Shown: positions 34,447 through 43,239, numbered from the stretch's first letter. The stretch is 64,000 nucleotides of DNA from Pantoea rwandensis (GCF_000759475.1 NZ_CP009454.1:1-64000), one strand, 5' to 3'. A program made the numbers and translations. The notes: generated by a model from the letters alone, not told the origin.

Positions 34447-35157
34447 ATGCCCGTGATGTCGCAACCGGATATCCAGCCCGCCAGCGCCTCTGCGCTGGCT
34501 TGTTCCTCTTCGATTACGCTCTCCACCATCGGTGCCCGCGCGTGGCTGGTGGAAGCACCGGGCGGATTCGATCTCTCCGCTCAACGCCGCATCTGGTCAC
34601 TGGCACGTTTGCTGCAGGCGGATGAGGCGGTTGAAGCCTTGATCCCCGGCGTCACCAATCTGCTGGTGCTGTTCCGACACATCCCCCAGGACGAAGCGGC
34701 CATACGTGCCTCGCTGCATGCCGCCTGGGATCAAGCGCAGGCGATCAGTCCGCAGGGTAAACTGATTGAAATCCCGGTCTATTACGGCGGCGAGCACGCC
34801 ACCGATTTGGATGCGGTTTGTCGTCACACCGGATTCAGCGCACGCGAAGTGGTGCGCCGTCACCATCAGAGCGAATATATCGTGTTTGCTCTCGGCAGCG
34901 CGCCGGGCTTTGGTTACTTGCATGGACTCGATCCGCAATTAGCCACGCCACGCAAGAAAGTCCCATCGCTCAGCATGTTGAAAGGCACCGTCACCATTGG
35001 CGGCGCCCAGGCGGGTGTCTCTGCACTGACTGGCCCCAACGGCTGGAACGCCATCGGCTTTGCCGAGCTGGAAGTGTTTGATCCTCTGGCTGAGTCCCCC
35101 GCGCTGATGGCACCGGGCGATCGTATCCGTTTTCTGCCGCAGAGGATTGAACTGTGA
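34447..35157 (+). CDS. pxpB: 5-oxoprolinase subunit PxpB (KipI family)
   Basis: Part of the ATP-dependent prokaryotic 5-oxoprolinase that opens pyroglutamate to glutamate. 236 residues. The KipI/cyclophilin-like C-terminal domain has VCRHTGFSAREVVRRHHQ, FALGSAPGFGYLHGL and PRKKVPSLSMLKGTVTIGG, the conserved PGFxYLxG and pRxxxP signatures. The N-terminal domain carries DEAVEALIPGVTNLLVLF. It starts 3 bases after the binding-protein stop and overlaps pxpC by 4 bases, so it sits tightly in the operon. The N-terminal start is slightly long compared with E. coli PxpB (218). Confidence 0.88.
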   Translation: MPVMSQPDIQPASASALACSSSITLSTIGARAWLVEAPGGFDLSAQRRIWSLARLLQADEAVEALIPGVTNLLVLFRHIPQDEAAIRASLHAAWDQAQAISPQGKLIEIPVYYGGEHATDLDAVCRHTGFSAREVVRRHHQSEYIVFALGSAPGFGYLHGLDPQLATPRKKVPSLSMLKGTVTIGGAQAGVSALTGPNGWNAIGFAELEVFDPLAESPALMAPGDRIRFLPQRIEL

Positions 35158-36140
35158 TCGAAATTGAACAGAGCGGCGCCCTGAACACCGTTCAGGATCT
35201 GGGGCGTTTCAACTTCCGCCATATGGGTGTCTCGGTCAGCGGCGTAATGGACCCGCTGGCACTGCGCGCCGGAAATCTGCTGCTCGGCAATGAAGAAAAT
35301 GCCGCCGCCATTGAAGTTCAGTTGTTCCCATTCCGTGTGCGTTTTTTGCAGGACAGCAGCATCGCGGTAACAGGTGCGGATTGTCGCGCCACTTTAGACG
35401 GTGCGCCGTTGCTGCCCTGGTGGGGCTGCGGCGTGCGTGCCGGACAGGTGCTGGAAATGCGTTACCCGCGCAGTGGCGCACGCGGTTATCTCTGTATAGC
35501 AGGCGGCATTGATGTGCCAATGGTGCTGGGATCGCGCAGCACGGCACTGCGCGGCGGCTTTGGTGGTTTGGAAGGCCGCCCACTGCAGCGTGGCGACCGC
35601 CTGGCGCTGGGTGAAACACAGGCTTCCCCATTGCCCACCAGCGGTATCGGCATTGAGCCGCCCGACAGCGCCCTGCGTGCACATTTCCCGCGTAACAGCG
35701 CAGGTGAGATTCAGTTGCGCGCCATTCCATCCGGCGAATATCCCTTGTTTGCTGCCGATGCCGGTCGCTTCTGGCAGCAATCATGGCAGGTCTCCAATCA
35801 AAGCAATCGCACCGGATATCGACTGGCGGGCGATCCGATTTTCCCGTCACAAACCATTGAGATGCGTTCTTACGGGCTCATACCTGGCATTGTGCAGGTG
35901 CCGCCCGGCGGCGAGCCGATCATTCAGCTCAGCGATGCTAACACTGCGGGCGGTTATCCCAAGATCGCCGGGGTGATCGAGCAGGATCTGTGGCGTTTAG
36001 GACAGGTATTACCCGGCCAATCGATCCAGCTGATCCAGAGCGATACGCGTGAGGCCATCGCCATCGAGCAACAGGTCGCAGGCTGGCTGAGCCGCTTACG
36101 TGTGAGCTGCCCACCGCTGCGTAAAGCGTTAACCGCATAA
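35154..36140 (+). CDS. pxpC: 5-oxoprolinase subunit PxpC (KipA family)
   Basis: 328 residues with a GTG start (GTGATCG) overlapping the pxpB stop. The KipA/biotin-dependent carboxyltransferase-like fold has NTVQDLGRFNFRHMGVSVSG followed by VMDPLALRAGNLLLGNEENA, and later RSYGLIPGIVQVPPGGEPII with SDANTAGGYPKIAGVI. These motifs are conserved in PxpC, which forms the catalytic complex with PxpB and PxpA. Members of this family were once called urea amidolyase-related. It sits between pxpB and pxpA in one transcript. Confidence 0.88.
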   Translation: MIEIEQSGALNTVQDLGRFNFRHMGVSVSGVMDPLALRAGNLLLGNEENAAAIEVQLFPFRVRFLQDSSIAVTGADCRATLDGAPLLPWWGCGVRAGQVLEMRYPRSGARGYLCIAGGIDVPMVLGSRSTALRGGFGGLEGRPLQRGDRLALGETQASPLPTSGIGIEPPDSALRAHFPRNSAGEIQLRAIPSGEYPLFAADAGRFWQQSWQVSNQSNRTGYRLAGDPIFPSQTIEMRSYGLIPGIVQVPPGGEPIIQLSDANTAGGYPKIAGVIEQDLWRLGQVLPGQSIQLIQSDTREAIAIEQQVAGWLSRLRVSCPPLRKALTA

Positions 36141-36161
36141 TTTTCCGAAGGAACCCAAACC

Positions 36162-36932
36162 ATGAAGATTGATGTGAACTCCGATATGGGCGAAGGCTTC
36201 GGCGTTTATCAACTGTGCGATGACGCCGCGCTGATGAAAGTGGTCTCCTCAGCCAATATCGCCTGTGGATTCCACGCCGGCGATCCGGCGATCATGACCC
36301 GAATGGTGCGACTGGCGAAAGAGAATGGTGTCGGCATTGGTGCGCATCCTGGCTTGCCCGATCGTCAGGGCTTTGGGCGTCGCGAGCTGCCGTTCAGTGT
36401 CGAAGAGATCTGCCAGCAGGTCGCTTATCAACTCGGCGCGCTGACAGCGATTGCTCACGCAGAAGGCACGAAGGTGTCGCACTTTAGCTTCCACGCTGCG
36501 ATGGGCAATATCGTCAATCGCGACGAGGCATTAGCGCAGCAGGTCATGACGCTCGTTGCCCGTATCAATGCGGATCTGATTGTGTTCGCACAACCCGATA
36601 CCATTATTGAGCGAGCGGCACAGGCAGCGGGCTTGAAAACCCTGACGCTGTTTCTCGCCGACCGCGCCTACGATGCTCAAGGGCGCTTAGTGCCGCGCGG
36701 CATTGCTGGCTCGGTGATCAAAGAGGAAACGGCGCTGCGTGCCCGCGTGCGGCAGTTCCTGCAGCATGGCACTGTCACCACCTTCGAAGGGGAAGTGATA
36801 GCTGTCCGCGCGCGTTCGATCCTGGTGCACAGCGATACGCCGGGTTCATTGGCCCTCGCCAGCATCGTACGCAGTGAAATCGAAGCCAGCGGCCATCAGG
36901 TGGCACCGGCGGCAGAAGTGCTTGCTCAGTAA
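36162..36932 (+). CDS. pxpA: 5-oxoprolinase subunit PxpA (LamB/YcsF family)
   Basis: 256 residues from ATG 36162 after GAAGGAACCC. LamB/YcsF signature: MKIDVNSDMGEGFGVYQLCD, then SSANIACGFHAGDPAIM and GVGIGAHPGLPDRQGFGRRE. The last third has FLADRAYDAQGRLVPRG. The His and Asp residues in these blocks are the conserved ones of the family. Together with PxpB and PxpC it hydrolyses 5-oxoproline with ATP, recovering glutamate from damaged glutamine or from external supply. It is the last gene before a bidirectional terminator. Confidence 0.9.
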   Translation: MKIDVNSDMGEGFGVYQLCDDAALMKVVSSANIACGFHAGDPAIMTRMVRLAKENGVGIGAHPGLPDRQGFGRRELPFSVEEICQQVAYQLGALTAIAHAEGTKVSHFSFHAAMGNIVNRDEALAQQVMTLVARINADLIVFAQPDTIIERAAQAAGLKTLTLFLADRAYDAQGRLVPRGIAGSVIKEETALRARVRQFLQHGTVTTFEGEVIAVRARSILVHSDTPGSLALASIVRSEIEASGHQVAPAAEVLAQ

Positions 36933-36952
36933 CGTTTTTTCATCGCCCAAAT

Positions 36953-36985
36953 AAAAATGGCTGCCCTTCGGCAGCCATTTTCTCG
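36953..36985. terminator. Bidirectional terminator between pxpA and the aminotransferase gene
   Basis: AAAAATGGCTGCC and GGCAGCCATTTT pair around CTTC, with A-runs on one side and T-runs on the other. It serves both convergent transcripts. Confidence 0.85.
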
Positions 36986-36993
36986 TTTTCCGC

Positions 36994-38196
36994 TTAACGG
37001 CAGCCAGCGCAGAACGCCGCGATGCGATCGCAGCCGGTCTCTAAGCGTTCCATGCTGGTGGCATAGGACAAACGGAAGTACGGGCTCATACCATAAGCCG
37101 CACCCTGTACGGTGACGACGTGCTGCTCTTCAATCAGCGCCAGCACAAAATCGGCATCGTTGCTGATGAAGCGCCCCCCCGCACTGGTCTTGCCGATCAA
37201 TCCTTCAATATTCACAAACAGATAAAACGCGCCTTCTGGCTTATGGCAGCGCAGACCATCAATCGAGGTCAGACGCTCCAGCACGTAATCACGGCGTTCA
37301 CGGTAAATGCGTGCACGCTCCTGCAACAGATCCTGTGGGCCTTCCAGCACCGCTACCGCCGCCGCCTGCGTCAGGGTACAGACGCCACCGCTGTTCTGGG
37401 TGTTCACGTTGCTCATGGCTTTAATCAGCGGTGCAGGACCGCCGCAGAAGCCCAAACGCCAGCCGGTCATCGAATAAGCTTTCGACACACCGTTCACCGT
37501 CAGCACGCGGTCATACAAGCGTGGCTCAACCTGCGCGAGGGTATAAAAACGCACATCGTCGTAGATCAGATGCTCATAGATATCATCCGTCATAATCCAC
37601 ACCTGCGGATGACGCAACAGCACATCGCCCAGCGCCAGTAGCTCGGCTTTGCTGGCCACTGAACCGGTTGGGTTGCTCGGATAGTTCATCAGCAGCCATT
37701 TGGTTTTGTCAGTGATCGCCGCATCCAGATCCGCTGGCAGCGGTTTAAAGCCGTTCTCCTGCGCACACGGCAGCGGTACTGGAACGCCACCAGCAAATTT
37801 CACGATATCGGCATAGCTGATCCATGACGGCGTGGGGATCACCACTTCGTCGCCCGGATTGATGGTCGCCATGATGGCGTTAAAGATGATCTGCTTCGCG
37901 CCACCCGCCGTGAGAATCTGGCTCACGTCATACTCCAGCTGGTTGTCCCGCTTGAATTTCAGCTGGATGGCTTTGCGCAGCGCAGGCGTACCGTCGGTCG
38001 GTGGATAGCGCGTATCGCCCGCGCGTGCAGCAGCGTAGGCGGCTTCAATCGCATGTTCCGGCGTGGGGAAATCCGGTTCGCCGGTAGAAAGTGCTACCAC
38101 ATCAACGCCCTGCGCCGCGAGATCGCGCGCTTTTTGGGTCATGGCAACGGAGGCGGAAACGGTCACATTCTTTAATCGATCGGCTATCTCGGGCAT
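36994..38196 (-). CDS. Class I aminotransferase, aspartate-aminotransferase-like
   Basis: 400 residues from ATG 38196. Fold type I PLP enzyme: VALSTGEPDFPTPEHAIEAA near the N terminus, YPSNPTGSVASKAELL with the substrate-side Asn-Pro, the PLP lysine in VNGVSKAYSMTGWRLGF, and the late YFRLSYATS with the carboxylate-binding Arg. This resembles subgroup Ib aspartate aminotransferase/prephenate aminotransferase. In this neighbourhood it may transfer nitrogen to or from glutamate freed by 5-oxoprolinase. It converges with pxpA and is divergent from the Nac-like regulator. Confidence 0.88.
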   Translation of the reverse strand: MPEIADRLKNVTVSASVAMTQKARDLAAQGVDVVALSTGEPDFPTPEHAIEAAYAAARAGDTRYPPTDGTPALRKAIQLKFKRDNQLEYDVSQILTAGGAKQIIFNAIMATINPGDEVVIPTPSWISYADIVKFAGGVPVPLPCAQENGFKPLPADLDAAITDKTKWLLMNYPSNPTGSVASKAELLALGDVLLRHPQVWIMTDDIYEHLIYDDVRFYTLAQVEPRLYDRVLTVNGVSKAYSMTGWRLGFCGGPAPLIKAMSNVNTQNSGGVCTLTQAAAVAVLEGPQDLLQERARIYRERRDYVLERLTSIDGLRCHKPEGAFYLFVNIEGLIGKTSAGGRFISNDADFVLALIEEQHVVTVQGAAYGMSPYFRLSYATSMERLETGCDRIAAFCAGCR

Positions 38197-38472
38197 GGTC
38201 AATCCTGGGTTCGGGGGGTGTCAGTTTTCCCTGAGCATAGGATTAGGGCCGAAGCCACGGATAATAGTGCTTTGTTGTGGTGATATAACACAAAGCGATG
38301 ACTGGACCGACTGCACACTTCTGCCATAAAGGCAGCAGATTGACTCAGAATTGCGCGACAGGTCACGCCCGCACGCCTGACGGGATGTTAATAAAGTGTT
38401 ACTTTCTTTCCCGAGTCACATCTCGAACCCACGATTTTCCTTGCCCGTCATTGGCAATGCTGATGGGTCAAC

Positions 38473-38489
38473 TGCACTCATTCGGTGCA
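38473..38489 (+). promoter_or_regulatory. NtrC-type enhancer site
   Basis: TGCACTCATTCGGTGCA is a 6-5-6 palindrome matching the NtrC consensus TGCACY-N5-RGTGCA. It lies about 115 bases upstream of the sigma-54 promoter of the nac-like gene, the usual enhancer distance. Confidence 0.78.
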
Positions 38490-38601
38490 GCGCTGCATTT
38501 TTCAACACCCGCCATGCCGGCGGCTCACTAGCTCAGCACCAGCCTCAGGAGGCCCGGTAGCCGTAACCTCCTGTCTGAGTTCAATAACGAAAGCTTATCC
38601 T

Positions 38602-38617
38602 GGCATCAACTTTGCTT
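38602..38617 (+). promoter_or_regulatory. Sigma-54 promoter of the nac-like gene
   Basis: TGGCATCAACTTTGCT carries GG at -24 and GC at -12 with the required 12-base offset and matches TGGCAC-N5-TTGC at all but one core position. It lies about 36 bases upstream of the gene start. Confidence 0.8.
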
Positions 38618-38652
38618 GAGGAGGATATGCGTTCTGTTTGAGGGAAGTGCCC

Positions 38653-39576
38653 ATGAATCTTCGTCGCCTGAAGTACTTTGTTAAAATTGTTGACGTCGGT
38701 AGCCTGACGCAAGCTGCCGATATCCTGCATATTGCCCAACCTGCGTTAAGCCAACAGCTGGCCACGCTGGAAGGTGAAGTGAATCAACAACTGTTGATTC
38801 GCACCAAACGCGGCGTCACGCCCACCGAAGCCGGGAAAACACTCTATTCCCATGCACAGTCCATTTTGCGCCAGTGCGAACAGGCGCAAAGTGCGATTGA
38901 TCTGGTTGGTGCAGCGCTAAGCGGCAGCGTCTCGGTCGGGCTGGCACCGGGCACTGCGGCGCAAAACCTGGCGCTGCCGCTGATGATGGAAGTGCAGCAA
39001 CAACATCCTGGCATCGTGCTCTATTTTAACGAAAACTTCGGCACCACCCTGAGCGAGCTGATCATGAACGGCCGCATGGATATGGCGGTGATTTACGATC
39101 ATCGCACCATCCATGGCCTGCGCTTCATGCCGCTGATGAAAGAGGATTTGTGCTTCGTTTGCCCGTTCAGCCTGGCGAAACCAGTGAAAGAGATCCCACT
39201 GTCGCAGGTCGCGCAATATGATCTTTTCCTGCCACGTATCTACAACATCATGCGCAAAGTGCTGGATGACGCCTTCGTGCAGAACAATCTGCAGTACCGC
39301 GTGAAGTGCGAAATTGAGTCGCAAACCACCCTGAATGCGGCACTGAGTGCCGGCCTGGGTACCACCATCATGCCGGAATCTGCCGCACGCGCGATGCTGA
39401 AAAATGGCGATACCTGGATGGCGAAGATCATCGAGCCGGATGTGCAGGCCTCACTGTCGTTCTGCATGTCAGATCATCTGCCGCTGTCCCAGCCTGCTGA
39501 AGCAGTGAAATCGATTCTGCTGTCGCTGATGTCGCGCCGCAACGTGGAGAATCATCCACTGACCCTCGTGGGATAA
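38653..39576 (+). CDS. nac: Nac-like LysR regulator of nitrogen metabolism
   Basis: 307 residues from ATG 38653. The N-terminal HTH closely matches Nac (MNLRRLKYFVKIVDVGSLTQ, then LHIAQPALSQQLATLEGEVN and LLIRTKRGVTPTEAGK). The effector domain (PGTAAQNLALPLMMEVQQQH and ESQTTLNAALSAGLGTTIMP) is more divergent. Enterobacterial Nac is made from a sigma-54 promoter under NtrC and couples nitrogen limitation to sigma-70 genes. The same sites are present here. It may be the genome's Nac or a paralogue that controls the surrounding oxoproline locus. Confidence 0.8.
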   Translation: MNLRRLKYFVKIVDVGSLTQAADILHIAQPALSQQLATLEGEVNQQLLIRTKRGVTPTEAGKTLYSHAQSILRQCEQAQSAIDLVGAALSGSVSVGLAPGTAAQNLALPLMMEVQQQHPGIVLYFNENFGTTLSELIMNGRMDMAVIYDHRTIHGLRFMPLMKEDLCFVCPFSLAKPVKEIPLSQVAQYDLFLPRIYNIMRKVLDDAFVQNNLQYRVKCEIESQTTLNAALSAGLGTTIMPESAARAMLKNGDTWMAKIIEPDVQASLSFCMSDHLPLSQPAEAVKSILLSLMSRRNVENHPLTLVG

Positions 39577-39690
39577 GACCCGCTTATCACCGCAAAGCGA
39601 AACCCTCTTACTGCCCGTCTGACGAACGCGCTAGATTGATTCGGTCTGTTGCCCGCTGCGGCGGGCGTGTTTCGCTTTGACGGGAACCCC

Positions 39691-40107
39691 ATGGAAAAAA
39701 CTGCGATACCGCTGCCGACGCTGCGTGCGTTGGCGCGCAAGATGCAACGATCCGGCCTCAATAGTCTGGTGTTAGAGGGCAAACAGTGGTCGGTGCGTCT
39801 GACGTTTGCCCCGCCCTCTTTCACATCCCCCACGATGATCCCTACGGAGGCGTGTCCGCCCGTGACGCATCGCATTGGCGCGCCGCTACCCGGCACGTTG
39901 CTGCGTCGCCATCCACACAGCCAGCAAGATTTTGTCCAGCCGGGGCAGCAAGTTGAACCTCAGGATCTGCTGGCGATGGTGCAGGTTGGCCCACTGTACG
40001 TGCCGGTGCTCAGCCCCTGCAAAGGGCGGGTGCAGCCATTATCTCCTGAAACACGTTCCGTGGTTGAATACGACGAAGAAATCCTTATTATTCAATCGGA
40101 TAATTAA
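39691..40107 (+). CDS. BCCP-like protein without the biotin lysine
   Basis: 138 residues from ATG 39691. The C-terminal half (about 65-135) follows the biotinyl/lipoyl fold: GAPLPGTLLRRHPHSQQDFV, VQPGQQVEPQDLLAMVQ, then VLSPCKGRVQPLSPET. In a working carrier the turn reads EAMKM; here the aligned residues are VQVGP, so no lysine is available for biotin. The N-terminal part has LRALARKMQRSGLNSLVLEG as in the AccB N terminus. AccB-like proteins are known neighbours of LamB/YcsF and KipI/KipA genes, often with AccC, which is absent here. The role is unclear; a structural subunit is possible. Confidence 0.7.
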   Translation: MEKTAIPLPTLRALARKMQRSGLNSLVLEGKQWSVRLTFAPPSFTSPTMIPTEACPPVTHRIGAPLPGTLLRRHPHSQQDFVQPGQQVEPQDLLAMVQVGPLYVPVLSPCKGRVQPLSPETRSVVEYDEEILIIQSDN

Positions 40108-40156
40108 TTATCGATCCGGTTATAAGGGGCTCTTATCGCCTCAAAGTTTTTATGTC

Positions 40157-40175
40157 TTATGCCCTTGCGGCATAA
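40157..40175. promoter_or_regulatory. Inverted repeat upstream of the SDR-ABC operon
   Basis: TTATGCC and GGCATAA pair around CTTGC in the region before the gene at 40239. It is an operator or leader hairpin candidate; no factor can be assigned. Confidence 0.5.
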
Positions 40176-40238
40176 CTGCATAAAGTCAAAAAAGACCCAA
40201 TACGCCGGAGACACCCCTGGCGAAACGAGGAAACACAA

Positions 40239-40991
40239 ATGCCATTTTCAGATTACAAAACCGCGCTGGTGACCGGCGCATCAGCTGGCATGGGCGAAGC
40301 GATTGTTGAGCGCCTGTGCAAAGAAGGGATCACCGTGCACGCGGTGGCGCGTCGCAAGGAACAGCTGGCCGCGCTGGCCGATCGCACCGGCTGCATCCCG
40401 CATGCCGTGGATGTCAGCGACGTTAATGCGCTGACTGCGCTGTGCAAAGATCTGGAGATCGATATCCTGGTCAACAATGCAGGTCTCTCTCATCCTGGTT
40501 CGATTCTTGAGGCAGACGAAAACGTGGTGGAGACACAAGTGGATGTCAACCTGCGTGCTGTGCTGCACCTGTGCCGCTTGCTGGTACCGGGCATGATGGC
40601 GCGTGATCGTGGCCACGTATTCAACATCACCTCGATTGCCGCCATCTACAACTTCAACGGCAACTCGGTGTATCACGCCACCAAAGCCGGGGTACATGCC
40701 CTGTCACGCCAGCTGCGCGTGGACTGCTATGGCAAACGTGTGCGCATCACCGAAATCTGCCCAGGTCGTGTGGCCACCGACATCTTTGGCAACGTTTCAG
40801 GCGATCACGAGGACGCACGCCGCCGCTTTATCGATGGCTTCGAACTGCCGCAGGCCAAAGATATTGCAGACTGCGTGGCCTTTGCGCTGTCGGCTCCGGT
40901 CGCCGTCAACATCGGTAACATCGAAATTACCCCGACGCTGCAGGTGCCGGGCGGTCTTTCCACTATGCGACCGGGCGACCGCACCGCGTAA
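40239..40991 (+). CDS. Short-chain dehydrogenase/reductase, YdfG-like
   Basis: 250 residues. Cofactor motif ALVTGASAGMGEAIVERL, NNAGLSHPGS, the catalytic Ser in NITSIAAIYNFNG and YHATKAGVHAL with Tyr-Lys. The C-terminal PGRVATDIFGNV region resembles YdfG (NADP-dependent 3-hydroxy acid/serine dehydrogenase). It heads the operon with the amino-acid ABC permeases, 23 bases before the first, so its substrate may be a hydroxy amino acid brought in by that transporter. NADP preference is suggested by the ARRKEQL segment after the second strand. Confidence 0.85.
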   Translation: MPFSDYKTALVTGASAGMGEAIVERLCKEGITVHAVARRKEQLAALADRTGCIPHAVDVSDVNALTALCKDLEIDILVNNAGLSHPGSILEADENVVETQVDVNLRAVLHLCRLLVPGMMARDRGHVFNITSIAAIYNFNGNSVYHATKAGVHALSRQLRVDCYGKRVRITEICPGRVATDIFGNVSGDHEDARRRFIDGFELPQAKDIADCVAFALSAPVAVNIGNIEITPTLQVPGGLSTMRPGDRTA

Positions 40992-41013
40992 TACCGTACG
41001 ATGAGGTAACTGT

Positions 41014-41709
41014 ATGGCACTTGATTTCAGCAGTGTGATAACCGGCCATTACGGCCAGATGATCGTTGACGGAACGGTGGTCACCCTTGAACTGGCGTTG
41101 GGTGCCTGGCTGCTGGCGATGGTTCTCGCCCTGCTATTGGTGGTGGTGCGCCTGACGGAGAATCGACTTGCCGTTGGGCTGGTCAAGGCGTACGTCTCCT
41201 ATCACCGCAATGTGCCAACACTGATTCAGTTGATGATGTGGTACTTCGCGATCCCCACACTGCTGCCGGAATCGCTGCAGATGATGATCGTTGACTACAA
41301 CGCCGAGTTTTTATTTTCTCTTATCGCGCTCGGGCTGTGTCAGGCCGCCTACTTCTCTGAAGATATCCGCAGCGGCCTGCGCGCTATTCCCGATGGGCAA
41401 AACGAAGCCGCCCGCGCGCTTGGCATGAGCTATGTACGCGCCATGCGCTCGGTGATATTGCCGCAGGGTGTGCGCAATGCGCTGCCATCTGTGGTCAATC
41501 ACACCGTGCTGCTGTTCAAAAACACCAGTCTGGCGATGGTGATTGGCGTGGCAGACCTCACCTATGTGACGCGTGATATCGAGAACCAAACCTTCCGTAC
41601 CTTCGAATCCTACTTAGTGGCTACCGTGGGTTACCTGTTCTTCTCCCTGCTGCTGATGGGCTTGGGCGCGCTGCTGGCCCGCCGCTTCCAGCGCGTTTAC
41701 GCGAGGTAA
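41014..41709 (+). CDS. Amino-acid ABC transporter permease, GltK/HisM-like
   Basis: 231 residues with about five membrane helices. It has the typical N-terminal GQMIVDGTVVTLELALGAWL and the EAA loop (GQNEAARALGMSYVRAMRSV) that contacts the ATPase, followed by ILPQGVRNALPSVVNHTVLL. It belongs to the HEAT-like BPD_transp_1 family for polar amino acids. It pairs with the next permease, whose ATG overlaps its stop. It very probably serves the binding protein at 33.6 kb. Confidence 0.9.
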   Translation: MALDFSSVITGHYGQMIVDGTVVTLELALGAWLLAMVLALLLVVVRLTENRLAVGLVKAYVSYHRNVPTLIQLMMWYFAIPTLLPESLQMMIVDYNAEFLFSLIALGLCQAAYFSEDIRSGLRAIPDGQNEAARALGMSYVRAMRSVILPQGVRNALPSVVNHTVLLFKNTSLAMVIGVADLTYVTRDIENQTFRTFESYLVATVGYLFFSLLLMGLGALLARRFQRVYAR

Positions 41710-42470
41710 TGGCGATGTTAGAGATCTTCACCATTTTGCATGACAACGGCATGCTGCTGTTAATGGGCCAGTACCCTAACGGTCCGCTGGGCGGCGTCCT
41801 CTGTACGCTTTTGATCTCCGTGCTGGCCGTGTTGCTGGCTTTCCCCATCGGCGTGTTGCTTGGGCTGGCACGTTTGTCGCCGTGGCGCTGGCTGAGCTGG
41901 CCCGCCACCTGTTGGGTGTATCTGCTGCGCGGCATTCCGCTGATGATGGTGGTGTTCTGGACCTACTTCTGCGTCCCGTTGCTGATTGGCCACAACATCA
42001 GCGGCTTCGCCACCATGCTGTGTACGCTGGTGATTTATGAGAGCGCCTACATCGCTGAGATCGTGCGTGGCGGCATTCAGGCGCTGCCGCACGGCCAGTA
42101 TGAAGCGTCACGTGCGCTGGGGATGAGCCACCTGAAAACCCTGCGTTTAGTGATTCTGCCGCAGGCGCTGTTCAACACCTTGCCGAGCCTGGTGAGCCAG
42201 TTGGTTTCCATCATCAAAGACTCCACGCTGGGCTACGTGATCAACGTGCCGGAGCTGACCTTTGCCGCTAATCAGGTCAGCAATCAACTGCTGACCAAAC
42301 CGTTCCAGGTGTTCGCTATTGTGGCGCTGAGTTACTACATCATCTGCTTCAGCCTCACCTGGCTCGCTAACAAACTTGAAGCGCATATTGCGCAGAAACG
42401 TCGCCAACCGCCGCAGGCTAATCCCAGCGTTGCACCCGCGGTGATGCTGACTAAAACCTCTTCGCAATAA
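41709..42470 (+). CDS. Amino-acid ABC transporter permease, GltJ/GlnP-like
   Basis: 253 residues, with its ATG overlapping the previous stop (TAATG). Helices include VLCTLLISVLAVLLAFPIGV and MMVVFWTYFCVPLL. The EAA loop is GQYEASRALGMSHLKTLRLV followed by ILPQALFNTLPSLVSQLVSI. The basic tail KLEAHIAQKRRQPPQANPSV is long. It forms the heterodimeric channel with the upstream permease. Confidence 0.9.
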   Translation: MAMLEIFTILHDNGMLLLMGQYPNGPLGGVLCTLLISVLAVLLAFPIGVLLGLARLSPWRWLSWPATCWVYLLRGIPLMMVVFWTYFCVPLLIGHNISGFATMLCTLVIYESAYIAEIVRGGIQALPHGQYEASRALGMSHLKTLRLVILPQALFNTLPSLVSQLVSIIKDSTLGYVINVPELTFAANQVSNQLLTKPFQVFAIVALSYYIICFSLTWLANKLEAHIAQKRRQPPQANPSVAPAVMLTKTSSQ

Positions 42471-42479
42471 GGAACCACA

Positions 42480-43217
42480 ATGACCCCGATGATCATGTTT
42501 AACCAGGTCAACAAATGGTACGGCGCGTATCAGGCACTGACCGACCTGAGTGCCGAAATCAATACCGGCGAAGTGGTGGTGGTGTGCGGTCCGTCTGGAT
42601 CGGGAAAATCCACTTTGATCCGCACCGTTAATCGTCTGGAACCCATTGATAATGGCCAGATCGTATTTGATGGCACCGACATTCATGGCAGCAGTACACG
42701 CCTCAACCATCTACGTACTCGCATTGGGTTCGTGTTTCAGAGCTTCAACCTGTTCCCCCACGTCTCGGTGGCAGAGAACATCATGATGTCACCGATGAAA
42801 GTATTGGGCGTGAAGCGTGCCGAAGCGCGTAAACAGGCGGGTGAGTTGCTGGAGCGCGTTGGCCTATCACACAAAGCGGACGCCTATCCGGCGCAGTTGT
42901 CTGGCGGCCAGCAGCAGCGCGTGGCGATTGCCCGTGCGCTGGCAATGAAGCCGCCGGTGATGCTGTTTGATGAACCGACCTCGGCACTCGATCCTGAAAT
43001 GGTCGGTGAAGTATTATCGGTGATGCGCAGCCTGGCGCAGGAAGGGATGACGATGATGTGCGTGACGCACGAGATGAATTTCGCGCGTGAAGTGGCGGAC
43101 ACCATCTGGTTTATGGATCAGGGGCAAATTCTGGAGAAATCGACGCCAGAGAAGTTCTTCACCCAACCACAGCACCCGCGCGCCCAGCGCTTCCTGAGCG
43201 ATTTACGCTCGCATTGA
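42480..43217 (+). CDS. Amino-acid ABC transporter ATPase, GlnQ/GltL-like
   Basis: 245 residues. Walker A is [20 protein letters not shown], then the Q-loop region [20 protein letters not shown]. Signature [20 protein letters not shown] is followed by Walker B ([15 protein letters not shown]) and the switch His in [12 protein letters not shown]. It is the last gene of the SDR-permease-permease-ATPase operon. With the binding protein at 33.6 kb it completes an uptake system for glutamate- or oxoproline-type compounds. Confidence 0.92.
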   Translation: MTPMIMFNQVNKWYGAYQALTDLSAEINTGEVVVVCGPSGSGKSTLIRTVNRLEPIDNGQIVFDGTDIHGSSTRLNHLRTRIGFVFQSFNLFPHVSVAENIMMSPMKVLGVKRAEARKQAGELLERVGLSHKADAYPAQLSGGQQQRVAIARALAMKPPVMLFDEPTSALDPEMVGEVLSVMRSLAQEGMTMMCVTHEMNFAREVADTIWFMDQGQILEKSTPEKFFTQPQHPRAQRFLSDLRSH

Positions 43218-43239
43218 TATCAAAGGGCAGGATACCCGA

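Larger units (their letters stand above)
38197..38652. promoter_or_regulatory. Divergent regulatory region between the aminotransferase and nac-like genes
   Basis: 456 bases without a gene. It contains an imperfect inverted repeat near 38269-38296 (GCTTTGTT and AACACAAAGC) close to the aminotransferase start, an NtrC-type site at 38473, and a sigma-54 promoter at 38602. A stretch starting around 38370 is more A/T-rich. Confidence 0.6.
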
